This document shows, one piece after another, positions 1-13,886 of a DNA stretch of 64,000 nucleotides. The stretch is from Mesodorylaimus sp. YZB2_4 (Eukaryota; Nematoda; Enoplea; Dorylaimida; Dorylaimidae), in the NCBI GenBank assembly GCA_030248295.1, contig JASANH010001533.1, forward strand, positions 174,206-238,205. The letters are read 5' to 3'. The number at the start of each line of letters is the position of its first letter. Within the stretch, counting starts at the first letter, position 1. Made by a program: the position numbers and the translations under genes. The notes below the pieces were generated by a model. That model had not been told where the DNA came from, made no database searches, and saw only the letters and a list, made by a program, of their open reading frames with translations.

Positions 1-3000
1 CCACCGTATCAGAACGTTCCTGCAAGCGAAATGTGATTAGTCATTTGTAACTTTTATGTTTCAAAACACTACAAAACGCCTTACTTTTGTCACGCGATCA
101 GTTTCCATCGACATTCGTTGGGAGCCAGTCGCGCCCGAATCACTTTCAGGGGCAAGCATTTTTCAGTCGTAATCACAGATTGAAAACGTAAGAAAATTAA
201 AAACTGACGATGAGAATGAAACTTCGAATGTTCAAAAGCAAGAAACTACACACCAGTCAAAAATACTGCGTATTTCGCACCTGTTTAATCTATAAATTCT
301 TTAACTTCGGATTTTACTATTATCGTTTTTCGTAAATTTTGAACAAATCATTTTACTTGATACAAAAAATCTAAAAAGAGCTGACTTAGGGAAAAAATAA
401 GAATCAACGGGACAAAGCAGTAGTGCCAAATAGCTGTGTCCGGGCACTTGTATGTCAACGGTCACCAGACGGCGCTGTGATCGGTCTGTGTCTGACAGAG
501 ATCACTGGGTGGGCCGCAGTACTCACGTCGGCATCAGCACTGAAGGCTGTGTATCCCATGTATACTGTATGCACTGTGCTGCTACCCACTCAAATGGTGT
601 GCTCCACTAGGCCCCATCTCCTTTATCAAATAGGGAGCAGCGGTATTAGTCACTAATTTCCAGCGGCAGAATGTGATGGTTCTCCCCATGGCCACCCTAA
701 TGGACAAGAGCAGACAAGTTATGCTCATCCAGTGGCCTGCTGTATCCCACTGTTTTGCTTGGGCTATACATTCCAAAGAGGTACGGATATGACCAGGGGC
801 TACACCCTCCTCCCCATATTGATGTAGGCATCATTGGCCATCCAGAGTGGATACCAGGCTGGAAACGTCTTGCAGATTCCAGCATCATTCACATCAGCAA
901 TGCGGTTTGACCTCTACAGTATATTTCCTTCTGTGGTGAATAAGCATAAGTCGCTTAAACTACGTTTCCTAGCAACTGTGCTGTCGCAGAGCTTGCTGTT
1001 CTCTTGCCTGCAGTAAAATGGCAGCAGATCTGTGTCGATAGTAGTGAGTGTGGAGATGGTGCAGACAGTGTCAGGGTCACATAGTCTAGATCTGCTGTGA
1101 ATGGCATTTTTTTCACCGTTGAAACATGTAGAATTCACGATGGAAATTGCCTGTTTCCAGAGTGGATCACATGGAGCTGTACGTTTTTGTTGTGGAGTCA
1201 ATGAGAGATCCACCCCGAATGAGAATCGACTCTAGAATGTGGGTGCGGCTGATCTTGCATCCGAAGTGCCAGAGAAGACAATCTTGCTGCCTATTGTCTC
1301 ACGCTCTTTCGTTCTCCACCATATGCGCACGCGCCAGTGATCTTTCCTGTACATATGTCCTACTTGATTTGTGGCGAGAGAGCACACCATTTTAGTCTTA
1401 TCTGTTATCACTAGCAATCAGTGATAATATTCAACTACTGCCGTATTTTGCTCAACGTGTAATTTATTTGGGCCCAGATGCCGAGCTTCCCGGTTTTCCT
1501 AGCATGCGAGGGATTGACAAGGCTAGTTCCTGGGCCCGAGCATCGCCTGTATCGCCCCGCTCCCTGCCTGGCGAGATTAGTTCGATTAGGCTACTCCTTT
1601 GAAGCTGGCTCTCCCTATCCTGCGTGAGTCCCCTGGTTAGCGAGTGGACGCGCATAATAAACTAAATCGATACCTGGATTGCACGGCTTGATTCGAACCC
1701 TCACACCGCCGCGCAGCTGGTTCAGAATATACGCACTGTTTCAATAGTCTAGAGCTCGCCCTTTTCCTTGCACAAGGTATGTTTTTCTCATCTTTTATCT
1801 GGATGGTGGGATATTTGGCAAAGACAGAGGATCGGAAGCCATGAGCAATAGGACATGGTGTGTGACGGCAAACATGGCACATAGATATGGGACCCCTGGC
1901 TCGGCGTTCACCTAATTCCGTCAAGTGGCGGACGCGGAGCCAGAAGAGAGAACACCATTCGGCAAGGTCCCTCCCTTCTCGCCCAGTATCATTCTGGGAC
2001 GCTGGTGCGGGCACAGGATGCCCTCGTGCGGAGGTGCTCCTGGTGGCCACACAGAGTGGAACCTGCCGTGAGAGCTGGTCATCTCACGGCCCCGCTTATC
2101 ATATCATGACTGCTGGCCGGCTAGAAGCAAAACGGGTTGGAAGTCCCGTGGGAAACTGGGCCGGCAGGGGGCCCAACCTACAAAAATTATTTTGATTTTA
2201 CAATGTGTCTTTTATTTTTTATTTAGTCTGTTACTGTTTGATTAACGAAAACTTTTGGAGGAGCCAGTGCATCTTTTTTGCGCAAGGGGATATGAGTGGC
2301 TAGGATTGCTAGTCTACTCACGACCAGCAACTTGCAAAGAGCACTTCAACTGCGCGTGCTGATTGTACCAACAAAAGCACAGCGTTACTTCCACAAAAGA
2401 TGCCACATACATACTGTACGTACTCCTGTCTGAAATATACTCCTTGTGCAGTTTTTGGTGCTTTTTATCAGTGACGTAAAGAATGCAGAAGAGAAAGACA
2501 GCAGATGAACACCCCACACACTTCAAAACGTATATGACTGTCCAGGGATTGGGCAGCATGCCATTGATTAAGCAAGTATTCCTTCAGTACAAATTCGAAT
2601 CCAGCCGCAGAATAGAGATGAGACTGAGCTTGTCGTTGCTTATGCATGTCTATGTAATGCTTCAGAAGCAAAACAATGGTATTCAGCGTGGTTCTGACCT
2701 TTATTTGGATACCTGGGTCGAAAAAGCCAAACAGAATGTGCTAAACGGAGAGATTCTTCAAAGGCTCATTCAGAAGGTCAGAAAACAAAATTCACTGGTG
2801 TCGTTTTATTTTGCGTCAATCCTCCTGCCTCCCAAAACGACAAAGAGCTTCGACGCATAGTTTCGAGGACAACTTGCGCGTAATTAGCATATGTTCGATT
2901 GAATCCGACCCAGCCCCACATGTGTAACATTGACTAGTTAGATTCAGCAGCCTCATAGAAATAGTTTCGACGCACTAAAACGGCTCCGCACATTTAGGAT

Positions 3001-3049
3001 TAAAGGCAAGAAAGAGCGCAATTACAGGAAAACTGAATTTATCATTTGC
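1..3049. other. Gene-poor region, no supported gene
   Basis: I see no open reading frame here with a recognisable domain or a convincing exon chain. The frame at 2483-2860 (plus, 125 codons) is the longest clean one, but its product matches nothing I know and I do not call it. A tRNA-like repeat lies near 1670-1750 and is listed separately. Confidence 0.5.
1668..1755 (-). repeat. tRNA-derived (SINE-like) relic
   Basis: On the minus strand a B-box-like GGGTTCGAATC sits about 50 bp after an A-box-like stretch beginning AGCTCTAGACTATTG. The ends do not pair into an acceptor stem, so this is not an intact tRNA gene. It resembles the tRNA-like heads seen elsewhere in the window. Confidence 0.35.
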
Positions 3050-4590
3050 ATAAAACCCAGACGTGCTTCTTAAAATTATCCAGTGAGCCCATTGCTTTGT
3101 CACCAGCCACTTGATTCCAGGCTTTAATAGTCGAGTAAAGAAAGCTCTGTTTGAATGATTCAGTTCGAGGAGCTGGCGTGACTAGCTGATGAGGCTGAAT
3201 GAAACGGCTGCTAAAACGCCGGCCTCAGTCATCAAGGTGAACAAATGTTCGATTTCGAAAGAATGCCCAGCCGTAATAAAATTTATAAAATTGCATGGGC
3301 TTCAGGTAGTCTCGCCTTTTCTTGAGCGATAAAAGATTCAGAGCACTCAACCCCGCATCGTATTGAATGGTCCAATCATTCAGAATAGAACGTACCGCAA
3401 ACTTTTGAGATCTCTCGAGGTCATCGATCAATGCCTTCTGCATGGGTGACCAAGAAGAGCAGCCGTAATCAAGTTTGGGTAGAACACACTGCATATATAC
3501 CGTTTTTAACACTCCATTCGCATATTTACCGAATTGCCGTTTGAAGGCCCCAGTCATCTTCTGGGCATGCGAGGCCACACAATGACAGTGTTCATAGAAT
3601 CGCATATTTGGCGAAAGAATCACGCCAAGATAAGTTACTGTTGCACTGAAAGCGATTTATTGACCACAAAACACCACATTTGGTTTAGTAGGTTCCGTTC
3701 GACCAAGCCAGAATAAAATCGATGGAGTCTTCTGAACATTGAAATCGAGTCCTAATTTGTCGACAAAATCGCTAGCAAAGTCCAAAGCGGGCTGAACACG
3801 CGATTCTAATAGAGACGAGGTTCTTGCAGGAACCAGGCGCAAGGTCATCTGCAATGCCTGTAATAGGTAATCGGGAAATGTTCTCCTGAATTCTGATGGC
3901 AGCGGGTCAATCAGCGATATGAACAAAGATGGCCCTAGTACTGTGCCTTGCGGCACTCCAGAGGTTCCGGCTGACGAGGCGTATTCCTCAACAAGCGACC
4001 TGTTGATCAGTGCAGCAAGTCCTGGGCTAATAGAATCGACGATGCCACGCAATATAGGTGAAGTGAGGCCATCAATGCCGGGAGCACAGTTTTTCTTCAG
4101 GCGCAGGATGCTCTTCTTGACAAACGAAACCGAGACTAAGTAATCGTTGTAATCATCCAGATCAGACGGGGGCGGGATATAGTCTCCCAGAGGATGTGAG
4201 CTGAAATTTTCTTCAAATGACCTGCAAAAGACTTCTGCCTTTGATGCTGCTGTGTAGTGAGGACGATCGAAGTTATCGGTAAGAGATGGTAGTGAACGGT
4301 CTTGCGGCTCGAATTTGCGAAACGCAGACCAAAATTCGGCCGGAGACTTCGCGTTGCCAAAGATCTCCATAACACACCGACGCTTAGCAATTCTGATATC
4401 ATTTTTAACTTGCCTTCGTAACTGACAGAACCAGTAATAGGCTTTCTGATCTCCACGTCGCCTCCACTGCTTTTACGCATAGTTCTTTTCTCGAACTAAG
4501 CGTAATATTTCACGTGAAAGCCACAAATGCTGAGAGTTTTTCGTCACAGTTCGTCTGGGAATATTCTGACAGACAGTTCTTGTTAGGCGG
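3050..4590 (-). pseudogene. Broken non-LTR retrotransposon reverse transcriptase
   Basis: Read on the minus strand, this is the remnant of the reverse transcriptase region of a Jockey/CR1-like LINE. In order it shows the linker after the endonuclease (about 4590-4380, with an in-frame stop near 4480), the early RT motif around CAPGIDGL, the signature SGVPQGTVLGP, the thumb end around PKLDYGCSSWSP with LERSQKFAVRSIL (3225-3623), and a typical C-terminal block with KAWNQVAGD (3050-3180). A stretch between the first RT motif and SGVPQG is missing, and the YADD-like catalytic box is scrambled by a frameshift near 3840. It cannot encode an active enzyme. No flanking target-site duplication or poly(A) tail was identified. 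Confidence 0.85.
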
Positions 4591-4599
4591 TCGACTAAT

Positions 4600-7500
4600 T
4601 TGTTGCAGGCGTCGTCGACAGTTTTTGCTTCTATGACGTGCCGGAGACATGCCTCTACAGACAGTTGACAGTTAAGCGGTCCAGTCTACGTGGCGCAAAC
4701 ACCAGACCTGTCGAGATTCTAGAACTGGGGGGGGGGGGTGGGCATACTGATGCAGATGAATTGATATCATACAATGATCTGAAGTTGAAATTGGTGGCAC
4801 TACAGCTGTCGATACATGCCTGTTCGTATCACCAAAAACTGCCAGATCCAACAGAGTCTTATCCTTTCTCGTAGGGACTGCAACAGTTTTAATACCATTG
4901 ATTTATTCTATAAGTGTAGTACCATGATATAATATATGATATATATGATATATGATATAATTACGTATGATTTGCATGCACAGGCACCTCATGTTCGCTT
5001 CGATAACTTTAAGTGCCTTGCATGGCCATGTGCTGCGGAATTGTAGGACTATAAACCTGCATTTGCATAGGGTGATAACTTAGATAAGCCGTCTCGCTCG
5101 TTCACGTTGATTCACGTTCGCATCAATCCGATTAGGCCACTGGTGGGAATGTTTTGGGGGTCATGACTCTGATGTTCCATCATCATCAGTCCGTGTTCAC
5201 GACAGCTGATGGTGAGTAGAGTACGTACCTGAACTGAACGTAGATGTCCCTCTCTTCTCCGCCCATCACCTTGCCTCTTCGAAATGCAGCCAAGGAACCC
5301 AGGCTAGGCATTTTCCCATTACTGCTCATAATATTGTATGACTTGGCCGTTTCTCAGTGTCCGCCCGATTTTGAGAGTGAAAGACCACATGTGGAAATTC
5401 ATGTGCCTCAATTAGCCGCGCCTGTGAATAAAGAAATGGGTGAGATAGGAGATTCCGGGTTTTGATTGCTTCCTAGCTACAAGGTTTTCACTGACTAGTG
5501 CAACTTCTGTAACTGTCAGAAGGTGTATAAAACCCTGAAAGAATTAAAATGATAAACGATGCACACTGACAATAATTGGCCCTGCATTCCAATTTAGATT
5601 GAAGCATAGTCTCGGACTTTCCACCTTCCCAACTTTGACCCCAACGTTTCAATCTGCAAGTTTTGTAGCTTTTTTCTTAAACTTAAACTTAAAAAATAGC
5701 TTGCCTATCCTTCACAATCCGGTTTTGCTTTTGGCTTCCTATGTCGACCAGACGACGATCTCGTTTCGCTGACGTTCCATCCAAGTTGATTAGCGGGGAC
5801 CTTGTCTAGCGAAAGAAGCGATGGAGTGGCCACAGTGAGCCCGCAGCCGCAGCCAGAAGAGCAATTACCCGAGAACAACACTATGGCTGAGGAAGGCGCC
5901 CGAAGTCGAGACGGCTCGTGATTGTCTGCAAGTGCATATAAGGAGGTAATCTTCAAGAGCGAAGGTTTTTGTTCCTTGTTGATGGCTTCGCGAACTGCTT
6001 TTTCGAATGCCTAATACTAGGATGATTATATTTAGCCCGCCTTCTACGATGAGCTGACCTTGGCACAGGGGTATATACTTACCATTGGGGGTTATTGGAC
6101 CTGTAACGGGCTGGACACGGCTCGAATATGGTAACCGCTGAGTGTTTAGGCGCCAGTGATGCTCAGGCCTGATACTCAGGTACAGTGATGCTCAGGCGCC
6201 CTACCTGAAACCCTAGTATACCCTTGGGATTCAAGCTAATGGCTGAGCCTAGAGCTTGGCTGACCTCTTGGTGGAGTAAGATATGCACCCAGCCCTCTCC
6301 TTGGTCCCCAACTGTCTGGGTCGAGGGTGCGGCCTGTCTGCTTCCTGTTGTTGTGCCCATGCCAGTGTCTCGTTGTGCTCGTTCGTGAGTGGCTGCTTAG
6401 TAAAGCACTTGTGGAAATCGGCTTCTTGTTTCGGGTCGGGCCTTACAACCCCACACAGAAAAGATACACAAGAGTAGGCAGAAAAAAGTGCAAAAAAAAC
6501 CAGCCGCTGGAAGTCGCGTGATTTCGTGGCAATTGTGTTCGAAAAATCGAAATTCGCAGAAATAAATGGGGAATCATGATTAGATGACCGTGTGGAAATG
6601 AATTCTGACCATATCCTTTCTTTCCAGGCGTTGAATCGCACTAGTGATATTCGCAAGGACGACTGAGTGTACAAAGAAACCAATTTTTGTCAAAAGCTTT
6701 TCTACGGCGTTTGTGATTTCTGACAGTGTTATCGATCCAAAGCTTATACAGTCGAGTCCGCTTATTGTTAGTATCACCAGCTCCAGGCGGGAAGAAAATA
6801 TGACTATATCCTGACTCTGACTAAAACCGAAGTACACTCTAAAATGGCCAAAACTTTACTTTTATGCGTTTTATCGCCATTTCGTATCATTTTCATATAT
6901 TCCTAGCGTGTTAAAAGGCGTAAAGCTTTTTCAAAAGTTTTTGTAACCAAAGAAATCAAAATTATGGGGATCAGTCAGATCAAAGCTGAAGCATGCGATG
7001 CGCCTTCATGCAAGCGTTTTCTTGCAAGAAATCCTACTTTTTTGACGATTTTGCACTTGGTTCAGACTGCCTTATTCCGCTTGTCCAAGAAATTTATGCG
7101 ACAAGAAGCGGACTGGGACAAATTCAGTGTGATAATTAGCGAGCTCAACATACACACAACGTACAGGGGAAAAGGCTTCGAGAACCTGTGACAATAAGTG
7201 GACTATGACATTCTCCGGTGTGACTGTACAGTAAGTGGACTCGACTGTAAGCAATTGCGTGGACTAGGTGACACGTGTGATCGAAAATTAGGTATTTCTG
7301 GATTTCGTATTAGAATGGGTTTAATGCGCCTGAAAATGATCTGAACGGGTTTTATGTGCGTGAAAGCATTAATTGATTCATTCTGTTTCAAAATGTGCTC
7401 GTTGCTTGACTAGTTGCATTGTCTTTCCTTAACAGATTCTCCGTTGTCACCCTTTGGGTCGCACTTTCATCAGCAGACACCAACTTACAAAATGCAAAAT

Positions 7501-8000
7501 GGATTTTTGCCACAGTTTGGTCACCAGTGAACGTCAGTCCAGAATGTGGATTGAATGCGCTGTCATTACCATGCTCCATGCGGATACTCGGAGACACTGA
7601 TAAGAAGTGCGACGCCACACAAGGCGATGGTCACTGGGCATTTGGTCAGCAAGAAACAAAGATTTCTCGATGCCCTTGAGTCAAGTTGAAGGCGGTGCAG
7701 GTTTACTCGGAGTAAACCGTGGTGGATCTCGCATCTGGGCAGTCGGCGAACCTACGTGAACTAAAGCTGAATTGCTGGCTTCCTTTAACAGATTCCTGTT
7801 CGGTTTTTGCTTGCTCTCTTGTTTGAGCTTGATTACTGATTTTGCGATTACTGATTTTTGAATGAACAAGCTCGTTTGGCTCTTTCGAGCGAATTTCCTT
7901 TCAGTAAGAACAAGCTTATCGATAGAACATGTCCAGTCAAACCCAAGTAAGAAAGAAAGACAGCAAACACAGGATCATCGCATCATCACTTCGAGGAGCT
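4600..8000. other. Intergenic region with AT microsatellite; no supported gene
   Basis: A short AT-rich microsatellite made of GATATAT-type units lies at about 4924-4962, and a run of G at 4729-4738. Several frames of 60-144 codons exist (for example 6249-6683 minus and 7419-7679 plus), but none has a recognisable domain or flanking splice sites that extend it, so I call none of them. Confidence 0.45.
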
Positions 8001-8002
8001 CG

Positions 8003-8700
8003 CTACAGGTCGCTTCGGATGATGGCGCTCGCTGCGGCCCCTCCTTTCGGCTCTGTAGCTGGAGCAGCTTTTTCAGATTGAGAAGCCGGAGCGGGAGCTG
8101 GCTTTGCAGACTTCAGAGCCAGAAGTGGAGCCGGGGTGTCCATTTTCGGATCGAGGTCACGTTCGCGCTTTGGATCGAGGCCAGCTTTCTTGTCCTTTTC
8201 CTTGCCGTCGTCGATCACCCTGCGCTCTTCGCTGGTGCCACTCTCGTATTCCCCATTCCCGCTCAAGGATTCAAAACTTTTGATAAACTGATACCACTCG
8301 CTAACAAAATTTTCCAGATGAAAAACTGAAAAAATTAACCACTACCTGCACTTGCAGCGTGTCGTCGATTTTCGAAGAGACTACGGTCACGACACCACCA
8401 ATAGATGATGAAAATGATCATGATGACGACTACCACTGACACGAGAATTCCAGCAAGGTTCACATAGCCATATCGCACTGCCCCAAAGATTGAGCTCGCA
8501 GCACCAGCCGCAAATATCGACAGACTGAGGCCCATAACCAACTGTTCAACTCGAGTGCGCTCGTCGAAATGAATGATAGAGCACGGGAAGCACGCAGAGT
8601 TGACTTTACATTTCTTCACATTCACACAAAGATCGAACAGGAAATAGGCCAGATGATCGATACGTAAGCGGACAATGTAAGGCTGTTCTTTGTGAGCTTT
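8003..8700 (-). CDS. Small membrane protein with acidic, alanine/proline-rich tail (hypothetical)
   Basis: I do not recognise this protein. The upstream exon (about 8346-8690, start not fixed) encodes a Cys-containing segment followed by two hydrophobic stretches. The second is a strong transmembrane helix that ends in YWWCRDRSLFENRR, so the rest is probably cytoplasmic. The downstream exon (8003-8325) encodes a hydrophilic tail rich in D, E, K, then A and P, ending at TAA 8003. Joining the two in frame needs a 20-nt intron at 8326-8345 (GTAGTGG..TTTTTTCAG); reading straight through hits a stop. Either this is an extreme micro-intron or the tail belongs to another transcript. The architecture (one helix, then a charged low-complexity tail) recalls the proteins at 20.7 and 53.7 kb. 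Confidence in the coding call is moderate and in the exon join low. Confidence 0.45.
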
Positions 8701-9925
8701 TCCTGGGGCGAAGATTGACTGCTAACCCTCGTTCTTTGCTCTTCTGCATTTAGTTGCGCTAGTGGACCCAGAGCCTGCTTCGGAGACCATGTCGAGCGAG
8801 GACAGCGAGGAGGAGGCCAGGGCGGTAGAGGATCCACAGCCAGAGGGCAACGACTCAAGGGTTGATCAAGAGGACGCTAATCGAGCCTTGTGATCGCAAG
8901 ATAGAGGATGCCTCTTAAGGATTGATTGCATATTAAACTCGAACGTGAGTTTTGTCCGGTTCTAGTTAATGCATGAGTGACCCAGCTTTAGTATTTATTT
9001 ATTTCTATTCTATTCGGTAATCATGTGCTTGGCTAGAAATTTGTGATTGGCCTCTCTCAATCCAACTGTTTCAGGAATGCAGTCATCTCCGCAACTAGAA
9101 AATTCACAATTCGATAGGCAGAGGTTTCGAATGCAGAGGTTTTTATGAATTCCGAGTGCGCAGTACTAGGTATGTTCTCCCTCTCACGATCATATCGATC
9201 CTAGTCTGTCCTTCGGCGCATCTGCTTGCTCCTTTTTAAGGTTCATGCGCCGGAAGATGTACCTTCCCGTAGTCTAGTCTAAATGCCAGTGGTCTACTGT
9301 ATATTCACAAGACACCTGACCCCTCACCTTCTCACCTCGAATATTGTGTCCTTTAACGCTCTTTCCAAAAACCTTCAATCCTCACTCAACCCATCGATCA
9401 GAGTCAAAAGTTCAAACTCGTCAATCATTCTCCGCACGATGGCACAAAAAAGTCTATTCTGCTGTAGTCCTGGCTTGACCGTTACCCCGCCCTGGAGGCA
9501 GTACAAAAATGCCCCGCTATTTGCACAATGCCACAACCATAATGGCATGGCGAATCGTTCATTCCATTTCCGCATTTTCGCACGAGCCTGGTTTGATCTA
9601 TAGTCACGTCCCGGCCTCGCACGGATGCGCATTAGTCATTTACAGAAGGATATGTCGTGCAGTCGAAAATGGCCGACCATATGTCAATGCCGAAGAGTGA
9701 TGAATATGTTGTGGTCACGGACTGTCACGTGCGTAAATTGGTCAGGTTTAGCCTCTATCAGCCCAACGCCCACTCACTCGCGCCAATTTCCTCACCGCAT
9801 TCTTCCCTACTCTAACTCGGCAAACCCATACATGCATATTAACAAGGGTAGCGTCCAGCCCAGGGCCTTATATGCAATGTGACAAACAGTAAAAATAACA
9901 AAAAAGCGCTCGCCATTTTAATAAC
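8700..9925. other. Intergenic, no supported gene
   Basis: Only short frames without recognisable domains are present. I see no clear repeat or RNA gene. Confidence 0.4.
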
Positions 9926-12900
9926 TTATGCATCTTGGTCTTTGGCCATCTCTATAGCCAACATTTTCTCATCAGTTGTAGGCAAGCGAGCTGTTTGCTG
10001 GACCAGATAGCGTTCCTTGTTCAGAGCTTCCAACCACAATTTGGCTTCCTGCTTACTGCTAGCTTTAAAGAGAAGTCGTTTTCCTTCCGACGGCGCCGTC
10101 AACTGCCAAATTCCTACAACAAAGTGACATGCACCCACTGCACGAACCACGCCACGTGGTCACAAGGGACACTCAAAAAATGACCATGGGGCTTACCTCC
10201 ATTCAGCAAGCACGCCTTGTTTGTACCATCCAGTTCGAAGCGACATTTGAAAGCTAGTTGTTTTTTCAACCGATCCTAAAATGAATAATGATCATATTTG
10301 GCCGCCTCTGTTGGGAAATCTAGACCTACCTTTCTGCACAAAACGAGTAATCGATCGAAAAGGAATACGAATACCCGTTTCCGCCATCGTGGTACGTTAT
10401 CGCCGACAGCGTACAACGTGCATACGAGCTCCCCACTGTAGACCAGTCGACTGCTCGTGTGCAATAGATCCGCTCCCTAAACATAAGCCAACCATCAAGG
10501 AATGACCTTAATCCAAAGTGCTGCTCTTTTTAGGCGTAAGATGCGGCTTTGTGTTCAAAAGTGAGGTTATGGAAGAAATGTTTTGACGACACGAAACTTT
10601 ACATCTGGTACGACCAGTCGATTATTTGTACTCAAAACTCGACTCTATTCGTTACCTGGCCTGGCAAGGCGAGGCGAGGTATTTGGAAAAGCGAGTTGGC
10701 ACTGCAAACATTCACTCAGTAATTGAAGTCGACATTGGTAGGCGGACAGGACAAGACACACACGCTCCGGTGACCTTGTCCAAATACATAATGGTATATT
10801 GTTGGTGTGTTTTCAATTCAATGACGGCGTGCAAGCGTAGAATTCGAAGACGGCGAATCCGTAAGAGCGTATGTCAACATTGAAACTGGACACGGACTCA
10901 TTGGTCAATGCTATGCAGTTGCATGCACCCCCCCCCCCCCAACACTGTCCCAGTGCTCCTCATGACTTGTTGTCAGGAAAAGTTGCAAAGAAACGCAGTC
11001 TCACTTTCTCCCCACCCCTTGTCCATTGAAATTTGGACCCAGGTCGAACAATAGCAAACAGGTAACTTTTAGTTTTCTTTGCTTTCCCTCGCAACTCTTT
11101 CAAAGTATTACAAGGGGCTTGGGAATTTAGTAAGCGTCAGGCCTAGCACTTGAGCAAACATTAAAAGCTTAGTCTAATAATACAAGCACCGTGCCTCGGT
11201 ATATCTGAGTACAGCACAGTACGTACCTTCCAATCAGACACGCTCTTTTGCCACCTGGCTAATTCTTGGAGTTGCTCGAATAATCGACGTCTATTATTAA
11301 CCACAGTCAATAGCTGCTGCGTTGCTTGTAAAGCAGCCGACACGGCTTTGTAGTCGTGATGCGCTTTGGGTGTACGTTGGAGTAAAGTGGCCAAAAGGAG
11401 TGGATATCGACACAGCTGCTGCACTGGTCGTAACAGGAATGCGTCCAAACGCAACGTCGGCAAACGACATATACGACGACATTCCTGCAAAACACCCACC
11501 ACTGAATAAATATAACCCAATATATGTAAAAGCTTATGAAATTTTCATTTTCCCTAAACCTTCCCTCTTCTCTGCCCCACCCCTCAAGTCCCAATCGGTT
11601 CCGCCTTTATAAAGTATACACGATTCAAAACATATCCAATGCTTCATTCGTGAAAAAAGCTCTCTTCCCATGCTCGATATATGCTGTTGCATAATTCAGG
11701 CAATCTTTACCATCTGCATCACATTTTTTCCTGTATCCTAATTTTATCTGCGCCATCCATTTTTACTTAGATACCTCTACCCTGTACGAAGACAACAAAG
11801 CCCTAGGCCCCACTCTTTATTTTCTAAAACCTCACTAATTTTAAATTCGCGCGCTTTATTATCTTCTCATCACAAACGGTATCAGACAATAAAAAACCTC
11901 GTTTAGGTGTGCGTGCCCTTACACCAAACTAGTTAGACTCCATTGTAATTATAATTATATCCATAGCATGTCCATAAACATGCTCAGAACTAATCATACC
12001 TCGAAAAAGGTCCTGTACGCATCTAGTTCGTATAATTGCGACAAACGACGACAACTGCGTTGATGATTATTACAATAATGTGAATATGCTTCGAAAGTGG
12101 GCCTCTAAAAATAAACATTCATTCTTTGATTGACAATAATTGAAGCGACGACATAAGATGGTGAAAAAGTAGAAAGTAGGTCGGGATCCAAAAAATCTAA
12201 AATCTACTGTATTGCATATTTTTGACAAAACTCTAAAAATATATTCATTAGAAAATTTGAAAAGATCTTTTGGCCAGGATTCAAAACCTTTTTCCTTTTG
12301 AGGCGTCACAATCGTATGAAACTGGACACGCATGATTTCGTCTCTTCTTGTCAAGACAATAAGAACTGGTTGACTACTAAGATTATCTCATTGACAGAAG
12401 ACGGATGTGAAAATGCGTTAAATGAGCCTGGGAAACTCAAGGATTGGAGAAAAGACAAGAACTTACCGTACAGACGTGTTGAAGAAAACATTGTCCCAAG
12501 CAAAGTGGCGCTTTTGCAGAAGCAGTCTCCAAATCAAAAAGCAATTTTTCGTGGAGGTTTCTAAGCTGAAAATAGAAAATACGATTGTTAAATCCTTTCC
12601 CGAGCGAGACTAAAATGGCAACTACTCACAATTCAAGAAAGTAAACAAACTTAAGAACATACTTGATGCAAATTTCCGAAAATAGCTCGGACTAAGTGAG
12701 CATCGAAGAGTTCCGAGTGGCGGCAGGCGGGTTTGAGGAATCCCTATTGAATAGGAGAAAAGTAAATATTTTCCTCAAAATGGTGTCTTATTGGACAGAT
12801 TCCTAGAAGCACCTACTTCGTGTAAAGCTGATAAAAGAGCTACGTAATCGCGTTCGCAACGAATTAACTCATCGATAGCGAACAGTCTATGCTCGCTGTC

Positions 12901-13886
12901 CTCATGCTCATTACTGCCTGCCACAACACTCGAAGATGGCCGATTGCTATTGATGTTGATGGCAGTGGCCTAAAAAGGAAGTCGAAGAGAATGCACTTCG
13001 GACCAGTACGCCCTCCAAAGCTGCCAGAGCGGTCGTGCTGTACTGTATCCCCTGGGCTTGCTTCGGGTAGGGCAGTTGTAATGGTACACTGAAGCCCACG
13101 CCTAACTACACAGTACTGATGACGAGGGACCAGGCAAGGGTTTTGAGTAAACACAACGTAATAATAGGGCACTCCGAGGGGTGGGGGTTGAGTCGAACCA
13201 CAGTGCACCTGACATCTAAGCTTATAGAGTAGCATACTTGGACCACAGTGGCATTCCTCCGAACGACTCCAGTCTTGCGCCCTCTCTCCATAGCCCACAC
13301 GGGACAAACAACTAAACGCAAGACCGAGCCCGGACAAACTAAAGTGACCGCGAATGAGCCCGTCGTTCCGCTCCAACAACTCCATCCAACATGCCAACAT
13401 TTCAATGGACATAATGAACTATAAATTAAAAATAATGAGACAATGACATCACTCACCGATCGTGCGCAAGTCGGTGGCAATAAGGCAATTGGAGCGGGCG
13501 AAATTGGGGAATTACTTCTTGTACTCGGAACTGGATTACTCAATGCTTCGACCAAAGATTGTCTCCTTCTCGAAAAATGACCGCCGTTCGCCTAAAAGTG
13601 TTTAGAAAAATGTAGATATATGGGTGAGTTGAGTGGAGAATGCGTGTACCCAATTGGAGAGTAACTGTCTCGTTATCATAACACGAGCAGGGCATGGACC
13701 AAGGGCAACACGAACAGAGTATCTTACTGGCATGGATACGGATGACGAGGTGGACGAGTAGGATGACGTGGTCGGTGGTTCGTGTTGCCGTTGGTAATGA
13801 TCATCCACGGCACTGATGTCGATCACTACAGCGGCTCGGCAACGTGCGCTACGTCCAGCCATTTGATCGACGATTCTTCGATCCAT
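9926..13886 (-). CDS. DH-PH Rho guanine nucleotide exchange factor, collybistin/ASEF-like
   Basis: The product is a RhoGEF that would exchange GDP for GTP on Rho-family GTPases. Ten exons close in phase: 13728-13886, 13457-13591, 12817-12969, 12663-12743, 12467-12565, 12000-12104, 11227-11484, 10330-10476, 10197-10275 and 9926-10113, giving about 467 residues. The DH domain starts at DELIRCERDYVALL, contains SELFDAHLVRAIFGNLHQ and YSHYCNNHQRSCRRL, and carries the diagnostic LRLDAFLLRPVQQLCRYPLL with RWQKSVSDWK at its end. The PH domain follows (SSRLVYSGEL, RVFVFLFDRLLVLCRK, then KASSKQEAKLWLEAL). The order and wording are closest to ARHGEF9/ARHGEF4/SPATA13. The SH3 domain usual in that family was not found upstream. 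The start chosen, ATG at 13886, keeps phase 0 with the next exon, but further 5' exons are possible. The N-terminal 98 residues are Ser/Thr/Pro-rich and unrecognised. Confidence 0.88.

Noticed and set aside
2483-2860. 125-codon plus-strand frame
   Set aside because: No recognisable domain, no supporting splice structure and no relative in the window; length alone is not evidence in this GC range.
7862-8329. 155-codon plus-strand frame
   Set aside because: Antisense shadow of the charged tail exon of the 8.0-8.7 kb membrane protein.
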